NCBI GenBank assembly: GCA_947631685.1
Contig: CANRMI010000002.1
Location: 1 to 64,000 of the forward strand
Direction: 5' to 3'
Length of the DNA: 64,000 bases
Origin: an uncultured Lachnospiraceae bacterium
GTDB lineage: Bacteria; Bacillota; Clostridia; Lachnospirales; Lachnospiraceae
Shown here piece after piece: positions 63,976 to 64,000 of this stretch. Every line of letters starts with the position of its first letter. Within the stretch, counting starts at the first letter, position 1. The notes under the pieces were generated by a model, which worked only from the letters and a program-made list of their open reading frames with translations, had not been told where the DNA came from and did no database searches. The position numbers and the translations under genes are program-made.

Positions 63976-64000
63976 TATTCACGGCAATATTGATACCGGT
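63972..64000 (+). CDS. Start of next subunit gene, truncated by window edge
   Basis: ATGA overlap with previous stop; MIFTAILIP... reads off the end. Confidence 0.55.

Overview
The window looks like a chromosomal segment from a spore-forming Clostridia, probably Lachnospiraceae; this is inferred from gene content and order only. It starts with a tRNA-fMet/Phe/Lys array. A yaaO-(Gmk-like kinase)-yaaR-holB-ricT-trmN6-rsmI housekeeping block follows, then a Cd/Zn ATPase operon, sporulation genes (CotF-like, SpmA/SpmB), a split transketolase, a MarR-ADH-ALDH operon, a secreted serpin and proS. From about 30.9 to 43.8 kb lies a glycan-uptake locus: a duplicated surface protein, an ABC importer whose permease has extra N-terminal TMs, an orphan YesN-type regulator, a SASA-type acetylesterase and a GH26-like protein. 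An accessory stretch from about 43.8 to 56.9 kb carries an ABC-2 exporter/lipoprotein operon, a TetR-ABC cassette, an Rpn-like nuclease with a perfect heptad-repeat tail, and an MBOAT/SGNH-like acylation pair. The window ends in an mbhABCDEFGH-like Mrp antiporter module that runs off the edge. The observations I consider most worth checking are (i) two unlinked promoters with the same two-box architecture and 31-bp spacing, one driving the ABC-2/lipoprotein operon; (ii) the surface protein with a recent 516-bp internal duplication next to the extended permease; (iii) clear operator palindromes for MarR, ArsR and TetR; (iv) the serpin whose aligned P1-P1' is Met-Ser; and (v) the Mbh-like module. 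No CRISPR, rRNA, phage or IS element was recognised. All functional calls come from reading motifs; no database search was run.
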